From Zeugodacus cucurbitae (Eukaryota > Arthropoda > Insecta > Diptera > Tephritidae): a stretch of 64,000 nucleotides of DNA. A program made the position numbers and the translations under genes. The stretch's first letter is position 1, and every line of letters starts with the position of its first letter. Positions 56,710-64,000 of this stretch are shown piece after piece. The DNA lies in assembly GCF_028554725.1 (NCBI RefSeq), contig NC_071669.1, positions 9,572,501 through 9,636,500 of the forward strand, in the 5' to 3' direction. The notes under the pieces were generated by a model. It was not told the origin of the DNA, ran no database searches, and saw only the letters and a list, made by a program, of their open reading frames with translations.

Positions 56710-59336
56710 AGAAAAAGTTATTAGTTTCTGTCTTCTACTGGTAGATTGATACGGTGATGCAACCATGTTTCGAAACATGTTTTTTATTAAAGTTAAATGA
56801 ATATTTCACATGATGGTGATCCTGTGTACACTTTACGAAGTACTTATCAAATCGTTCTTCCTCTTGCTGCCATTTTAAAGTTCCTCTGACTATTTTTGTT
56901 TTCTGTTCCTAGATAGATAATAGTAGAACCAGTTGAGCTGGCTTTAATATATGCCAGATCCCAAGATCTCACTGACTAGAGATGGATAGATGGGGGTCAC
57001 CGAGACTTTTGAAACTGAAGAAATCACAGCTATGCTATGGAACCGATTACTACGTCATGAAATGTACCGCTTCCTCATACAGTCGCGAGACAGCAATCTC
57101 ATCTGAATTGAACCTTAACCGAATACGTATGAAAGATATAGAGTTGATTTCTTAATTCTAATATATCTAAATAAAGAAGTATGATCTTCGGTTCATTAAA
57201 AGATCATTCTCAATCCTTAGCTTTCAAGCTTAGAGATCAGAGATGTAGAATTGTATCGATCAGTGAGCTTAACAACATCAATTTTTTGAAGGCTGGAACC
57301 TGCCGTTGGGCGCCAGTATTGCTGCATCACTATTTTAATGGATGATTGCTCTCTCGTTGTACTTCCACTTCAAAAGCTGGAAGAGCTTAGTAAAAGTTTA
57401 TATGTAAGTTCAGTAGTTCGTTTTAGATTTCCACAGAGAAGAATAATAAAGCCTATATAAGACTTGTATTTCCACTAAACATCTCTATTCTACTTGTTCT
57501 TAAATGGAATATTTGGTAGTTAAAGGATTACATTTGGCATTATCTTAAGACTGAGTAGCTTCTATCACCTCCACACTTTCAGTAATTACCGAAAAAAATG
57601 TTGTTTTTGCATATGAAGAGAATTTAATGAATTTCCTTTGTGTTTGAGCACCTTAAAAATTCCGGTGTGTATGAATACGCAGAACAATTTTAATATTTAA
57701 TTTATAATTACAAGTAGCAAGTGGCGCAAGAAAAAAGTGCGAGCGGTAAAAAACCACAATAAAGAAATTTTAGATGCGCAACATGGGCATGGCAACGACC
57801 GCAGCGGCAGCAATGCAAACATATTTGATAACAGTAAATTGCAGCATCTATATACATACCTGTATGTGAGTCTTACATACACCTTGTGGGAGTGAAGGTG
57901 TGTGCTGGCGCCCATAAAGTTAACCGCAAAGTTGGAATGCTTCAAAAATTTCACGCTAAACGCCAAAATGCTAAAATAATATGAGTTTACAAATCGCCTA
58001 TGTTGTTGCCTTGCATATATTATATTCCACCGACTTTAATTGAAAATTTGCGCGCTTCACATTACCTTGTCTAAATTACAACACGCATAGAAAATAACTA
58101 AGTCAACAAGTCACCGCTTTTTCACCTTAACCCTAAATATGCCACGGCATGATGTTGCCCGCGACTTTTCACCGCTTCTCTTCACCGCGCTGTAAGTCAA
58201 AATTCATTGGTAAACAACCGAAATTTTGAATTAGTGTGCATAACAAGAAATACAGATTGAATTTTCCCTAATTAAGCGCTTCCTGCGGTCGGCACGACAA
58301 CCTCCGACATGCAAATTTCTAACCTAACCTCACTGCCATAGCGGCGCTTCATAGTTTGTATATGTCTGTGTATGCTATTGCTAGTTGTAGCTCCTCAAGT
58401 GTCTTACCTTTTACTCTAGGTAATTCACACCGTCGCATTGCTACATATAACGGCACATGCCGTAGCGTAGAGACATTCTAATTACGAGCTTCAACCGTCC
58501 ACGTTGTCGCAATCAAGTTGCTTCGTCTCTATTACGCGTACTTGGTAAATTTTCTAATTTCTCTACGCTCCCACTTGAAGGGGTTAAAAAGAGAAGGGGT
58601 AAAGTCGAAATATGCCTCTTAGTGGTTGGTTGTTAGTGGTGGTGGTGCTGGCGCAACCATAACGCGCGCCATGAAATTGACGTCGCCACTTGACCTCACG
58701 TTCGTGTCATTGGCGCTCGTCGTCGTTTGTATGGCAGTTAACAGGAAATTTGTATTTTTGGCCACTTTTCACTACTTCGACCGTGGCGTGCGTGCGTGCT
58801 TGCGGGCGTCAACTGCTGCAATATAAAGTTTATATATTTATTAGTTTAATTTCATTTTCCGTCGAAATTGCCATTTTATTGTGTTGCTTGAAATGAAATG
58901 GCAGCTTTTTCTGCGAAAGCGTCAAGTTGTTGGCAAAATATTATGTGAAGTTTTGTTAAAAGGAAATTTCAGAGGAGAGTAGGGTATTCACTTATTTTCA
59001 CAGTAAATATTATTTTTGGCGTACTAAATGCCTCAGTTGAAGTCTTAAGATTGTTAGATATCGTTAGAGGTATTGACAGGAAAATTTTCTAAAATTGTCA
59101 GTAGTCAGAGTATCAGCGATTGCCACAACCTTCAATGTTGCAAGAAAAATATGAACCTTGAACTCCTACAGTAATAGTTGTCTTCGATTCGCCCAGCGTT
59201 AGAGAGTAGTGAATAACTTATACCAGGATGGCAGTACTTGCTATGAAACCCTACAATAACATGCCTTTCTTTGTTAGAGAGAAGCTCCTTTCCACTAAAA
59301 ATATCATTTTAGTTACACTTTGATTTCGAGTAGTGT
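56710..59336. other. Non-coding; GC-richer stretch at 58.1-58.83 kb
   Basis: Most of it is AT-rich. 58100-58830 is richer in GC and holds a short ATG-started frame (58671-58826) with a signal-anchor-like N-terminus (see findings). CTAACCTAACCT lies near 58320. No repeat is recognised. Confidence 0.4.
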
Positions 59337-59364
59337 TCACTCCTTAAGATTTCTATAAACAATT

Positions 59365-59710
59365 ATGAAAACTGGTCTCCCTCTTCCTCGGCTTCCACCA
59401 GCGGGTACTGCATCGAGCATTTTCAGAGCTGGAGTGTTTTCGTCCATTCGGACAACATGACATAGCCAGAGTAGCCGCTGTCTTTTTATTCGCCTAACTA
59501 TGTCAATGTCGTCGTATAAATCATACAGCTCATCGTTCCATCGCCTGCGGTATTCGCCGTTGCCAATGTTTAAGGGACCATAAATCTTCCGCAAAACCTT
59601 TCTCTCGAAAACTCCGGATGTTGACATCGTCCACGCTTCTGCACCTTAAAGTAGGACGGAAATGATGAGGGACTTGTAGAGTTAATTTTTGTTCGCCGAG
59701 AGAGGAGAGT
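59365..59710 (-). mobile_element. RTE-type retrotransposon tail, both ends truncated
   Basis: On the - strand: STSGVFERKVLRKIYGPLNI, GEYRRRWNDELYDLYDDIDI, LLWLCHVVRMDENTPALKML and DAVPAGGSRGRGRP, where the element stops abruptly. The usual LRWLGHV has become LLWLCHV. Fifteen bases present at 22.36 kb (in the SDETTLGV part) are missing, without a frame change. The upstream side fades at about 59710. Confidence 0.9.
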
Positions 59711-61589
59711 AATTCTAAAGTGAGAAGGAAAAGGAACCCCAATTAATCCCCTTACACTATATTATAAAGTCTTCCTTTGTCAAGATTTTCAATGGAAAGA
59801 AACTGTCACTTTGACAGCTGACATATGATAGCATAGACGGTGACAATAGAATGTCGAACGAGACGGCTAAATGAAGACAAATTTATTATTTTGGACTTTT
59901 ACATATTTCAACCTTAATATATTAAAACTCTTCTCGTTAATGTACTGGATGTCATAATATTTATAAAGGCCCTACTTTCAATCGTAAAAAGAGGTCGGAA
60001 AGAGAGTTCTGACTACCTTAAACTCATTGAAAATAATCTCAAGTAAATATGTGTGAATGTTACTAGCAAATATTTATAGGGATTATCTATTAGTAAGTTT
60101 CTCTTCGTCATAAGACCACCTTTTACCTTATATGAGGACACTCAGTCACTATCTGTATAGATGTTGTCTCAGAACTCCGGACTAATAAACCAAATTTCAG
60201 ATTAACCATCGGCAGCTTAATACCTTTTAGCCTACAGTTCCGACATGCAAGATAATCTTTCTTTCTTGACTTTTAATACTGGAAAAGCAGATATATCCGC
60301 CTCCAATGCAAAGCGAGTTGATGTGAAACTCACGACAGTCAACTTTTTTAAGTTAACGAAGGGTTTTATAAAGTTGTCATGATCTCTGTTTCTAAAGCGC
60401 TTGAGTCAACTGAAACCATCCATGTTGGATATTGAGCAGCCTATATTCCGAATATATGTTACATTTATATTTGAATCCAACTACATTTTTTCTCATTTTC
60501 TACCTTTCGCCAATGTTAAAGTCACTAATTTAATGAAATACAGATTTCACCTGCCATAATTTCACTTTATCTTAATCAACACCCTTGAATCTGCTGTAAA
60601 GTGACCAAAAAATGTCCTACCTGCATATATATTTATACATACCTCTCTACAAAGTTCACACAAACAACAGCAGAAGAAGAGAGAGGAAAGAACGCAAAAA
60701 CTACTTTTGCAAGAGATTAAATTAAATTAGACTTAAGGTGAAGTACATTTTTATGGTCACTTTGTGGCTGTTGACCGAGACGTTGCGGAAAGAAGCGTTG
60801 CGCGATTATTTAAAAGACGGCTTACACAGCAGGTCAAAGGTAAAAAATCTCGACAATTAGTGGCAAGAAAAAAAGTTCACTGCACAATATTTAAAAACAT
60901 AGTAGCACAAAGAAATGAGAAGCAACGGAGAAGGAACGAGGAAAGGAATAAATGTAGAAGGCAAGGCAAGGCAACCAAAACTGAATCAACAAACAGTTGA
61001 TAAGAATCTGTGAGACATTTCCTACACACAAATGGCTAAATGATGGGAGGGCGATGTAGTAAAGGTGACATTGCCAACTGTTTTTAGATGGGAATTAGCA
61101 TTTTGGTTGGGTTTTATAGTATAATGTAACGTTTAACCCAAAGGTTACGACGCTAGGTCGTAGAGATCCTTATCTTTCTGTAAACAAATGCGGCGTCTTT
61201 TGGTGGGGTAATTTATGGAAAATGCTTCTTTCAAGATCCATAGTGAAATCTAGAACTTATTGGAAGGACAAAGTAAAGGTTATCCCAAATTTCGTCGAAA
61301 TTGACGAGGAAGAAATTAGACAAAGTTTTAGGTACTAGTCGTGGTCTTCCTTCGGCTTCATCTCAAATAGAAAAGAAATTCGAAATTTGGGAAAGAGAAA
61401 TAAACAGCCGGAACCACAGATTATGTTTCAATAGAGCTTTATGTAGTCTTTTGTTCTAGAACTCAGATATTTCTTGAGTTTGGAGTGGTTCGAACTGTAT
61501 AGAAATTGATACTGCAGTTCTGAAATGGCGCTGGTTCTACTAAAGAAAGAATATTAAGGAATTAAGGGAATATTTTTTAAAACTAACTT
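59711..61589. other. Intergenic, no gene recognised
   Basis: The 60764-61000 frame (78 codons, Arg/Lys-rich) lacks a motif and flanking signals. The sequence from about 61140 could contain further decayed transposon, which I cannot assign. Confidence 0.4.
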
Positions 61590-62232
61590 TTGGCCACGAC
61601 ACTCTTGGCATTAATAACTTTGAAATCGTATATAATTTCGTGTACTTAGGAACCTACACCAACAATGTCAGCCTCGAAATCTAGCGCTGAATCACTCTTG
61701 CTAACACGTGCTAATTCGACGGACTAAGCAATTGAAAAGTAAAGTCCTCTCTCGACGAACCAAAACCAAACTCTACAAGTCGCTTATCATTCCCGTCCTG
61801 CTTTATGGTGCAGAAGCGTGGACGATGTCAACATTCGATGACACTAGGAGTTTTCGAGAGGAACATTTTGCGTAAGATTTATGGTCCTCAGGAAATGTAT
61901 GGTCGGCGAATATCGCAGACGATGGAACTGTGAGCTTTACGACGATATTGACATAGTTCAGCGAATAAAAAGACAGCGGCTACGCGGGCTAGGTCATGTT
62001 GTTCGAATGGACGAGCTGGGGAACTAGCTTTGAAAGTGTTCGATGCAGTTCCCGCTGGTGGAAGCCGAGGAAGAGGGAGGCCTCCACTCCGATGGAAGGA
62101 CCAGATGGCGAATGACCTGTTTTCACATGGTATAATTGGCGCCAAACTGCCAAAAGGAGAGATGCGTGGCGCGCTGTTGTGGACTCGGCTATAACCGCGT
62201 AAGCGTTGTCTACGCCGGTCAAGAAGAAGAAA
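61590..62232 (+). mobile_element. RTE-type retrotransposon tail with intact-looking 3' end
   Basis: This + strand fragment starts in the region before the LANRC motif (INNFEIVYNFVYLGTYTNN). It runs through SRRTKTKLYKSLIIPVLLYG, EAWTMST, RRWN, RQRLRGLGHVVRMD and the PAGGSRGRGRPPLRWKDQ region to AVVDSAITA. The 3' end reads GCGTAAGCGTTGTCTACGCC, then GGTCAAGAAGAAGAAAAAGA, matching the 32.85-kb copy. Several frameshifts and stops break it, for example after the FVYLGT region and in the RRRWN motif. Inactive. Confidence 0.9.
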
Positions 62233-64000
62233 AAGAGAGAGAAATTTCAGTGCAATGGACCTCAAGACTATGTTTCTTGATATTTAATAATTAATATATA
62301 CGAAACCAATTATAGGAATCTTTAACATAAGACTAGAAGAGGATTTGAATTCCGGACAAATTGAAAAATCTCGAATAAACGAAATTATTCAAATCTGCTC
62401 ACCAAGTCGCTCTACGGTAATATCTATATTCAAGAAGAGGATTGGCATACACTATGTATCATATAACTTCGGACTTCACGTCCGACCTTGAAATTGGGTT
62501 CCATATAATTTTGGTGCACCCCAACCTGAGTGAGAGAACCTATACGATCTCGAAAGGGACTTCATTGAAGAGATTTAACGGGGTCTGATTCGATTAATGA
62601 AATATGGCACCAATCAAGATGAAGCAGAAATCGAAGAGAAAACTTCGGATGGATAAAAAGGACTAAATCCAACAAATTTTACAAAAGCAGAAATCTAGAA
62701 TTTGGGCTCTCAGCCATTTAACGAGACTGGAATCAATGAAGTAGAAACACCAATTAATATAATGGAGAAAAAGTACAGAATACCAGGGAGGGGTGTGAGA
62801 GAAATGATATTATGCTAATAACAACAAATATAACAAAAACAACCATCTAGAATTGGTGTACTTAAATCAAAGGCTATAAAATTAAGTTTTCATAAAAAGG
62901 GGCGTGTCAAAAAAAATGTCTTTGAGCGGTCTTAAAAGTTTCTTATACCAAAAATAAACTCTTAAGCTTTCATATTGATTTACCCAAGGTGTAAATTTTA
63001 GTCAAAAATTAATTACGAAACACTTTATCAAGCGTGTTAGTGTATAACACGCCTTCGCTTTGATGTCGACTGCTAAGTCTCCACGTGTGCGTTGGTGGTG
63101 CATGTGAGTGAGTGAGCGCTGTCAATCAAATCTTGTTAAACACATTCACACACACACACACACACCGTCGAAAGTGTTTTAGTGTGTCAAACGGTACTGT
63201 GGAAATTTACAGCGTTTTTTGGAAAATCAAAGGATCCAAAATCAAAATTCAATTACTACTTTACTTTTTGGCGACTGGCTAAACGAATCGTAGTGTCAAG
63301 GGAGCTGTTGCCTGCACTAGACAGCGACGCACACCTGCATCAAAGCAGCGCTGGCACAAATACACATACATACAGACAAGCTTTTAACTTCAGCACTTTA
63401 GCAGTTATTACGTTCACACTTAACGTAGGCGGCAGCCACTTCCAACAACACTCAGCTACGCGCAAGCACTTATAGTCAGCTACATGCTTACATATGTATG
63501 TAGGTGTATGTAAAGTACTGTTGCTGTCACTGGCAAATGCAGACGCACACAAAAGCTGCCAATACTTGATTATGTCGGTGAATTGAATACAAAAGGTATT
63601 AAAGGCATTTACCAAAAAGCAATGTGTCTGACATTTATTATTGTGCCCACGCAGGTATAGACATACAGACAAGTGTGTGAGAGAGTGTGAGCGCAAGAAG
63701 GTATACAGTTAAAGCTACCAAAAATGTCTAGCGGAAAATTTGAATGTATGCTTCTAGGCGCAAAGCCGAGTAAATTAGTGTATATGTATGCGTGTGTATT
63801 GGTGTGTTCGCACTCAAAAATCTATGCATGCTTTTAGGCTGTTAAACGTTTATGTCGAATGCAAAGTGAAGTGGCACAGTGACTAAGTGTTTAGGTGGAG
63901 TGCTCGTGTATGCTTCGATATATGTATGTATATATATATATATATATGTGTTATCGTATTCTTCTATATATGTGAGTCCTTTCACTCTTAAGAGTGTGTG
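62233..64000. other. Non-coding, microsatellites, no gene recognised
   Basis: It has a (CA)n run near 63148, TATATG/(TA)n repeats near 63921-63948 and scattered GTGTGTG. The 63182-63696 frames on both strands overlap and show no domain. Confidence 0.45.

Noticed and set aside
58139..58192. Possible first exon, ATG at 58139 to a GTAAGT at about 58191
   Set aside because: Eighteen codons are too few to judge, and the residues look neither like a signal peptide nor like any motif.
1..64000. CRISPR arrays, bacterial operons, phage or defence systems, and tRNA or rRNA genes
   Set aside because: None seen. The regular repeats found are tandem satellites without spacers, and the genes have eukaryotic introns. 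tRNA search was by eye only, so a tRNA gene could have been missed.

Overview
The window is nuclear DNA of a dipteran insect, most likely a tephritid fruit fly of the Bactrocera/Ceratitis kind. The evidence is AT-rich non-coding DNA with many short tandem repeats, genes with GT-AG introns, a fly-type group XII secreted phospholipase A2, and decayed non-LTR retrotransposons, mariner transposons and interspersed repeats of kinds I remember from tephritid genomes. The genus is recollection, not proof. There are no operons, ribosome binding sites, CRISPR arrays or other prokaryotic features.

Layout. 1-1239 holds the last two coding exons of a secreted phospholipase A2 on the + strand. 2808-3363 holds a complete two-exon gene on the - strand for a small secreted Gly/Tyr-rich protein. 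Nearly everything after that is intergenic or intronic. 5.3-6.35 kb is an interspersed repeat ('family A') joined to a dead mariner. 9.0-10.4 kb is a near full-length family A copy. 13.8-15.3 kb is a 128-bp tandem array and then a duplicated segment split by an RTE-type fragment. 17-19 kb and 26-27 kb carry degenerate tandem repeats. 20.66-20.79 kb is a compact MITE. 21.5-23.35 kb has RNase H and RTE-type reverse transcriptase remnants. 24.3-25.34 kb is a second repeat family ('B') with internal 154-bp units. 34.9-36.5 kb is an AAGCTT-rich satellite. 39.55-41.8 kb is an array of AT pentanucleotides of more than 2 kb. 44.37-47.95 kb is a Jockey-like retrotransposon with an open reverse transcriptase frame and another element lodged in its endonuclease. 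48-64 kb holds further family A, RTE, RNase H and mariner pieces and two possible coding exons.

The two genes give no sign of acting together. One makes a secreted lipid-hydrolysing enzyme, the other a secreted structural-type or antimicrobial-type protein. The rest is a record of repeat turnover, with at least seven fragments of one RTE-type family and four of family A.

I found no convincing new multi-gene system. The most notable observations are: (1) families A and B share an end design, a short hairpin beside a TATAC(T/C)CT inverted repeat; (2) the nested Jockey/RTE composite; (3) the higher-order structure of the AT pentanucleotide array, with an apparently exact 184-bp duplication; (4) a 129-bp Harbinger-like MITE; (5) two unassigned exon candidates at 51158-51328 (+) and 54102-54355 (-). 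Everything was read by eye. Boundaries of repeats are approximate unless a motif position is given.
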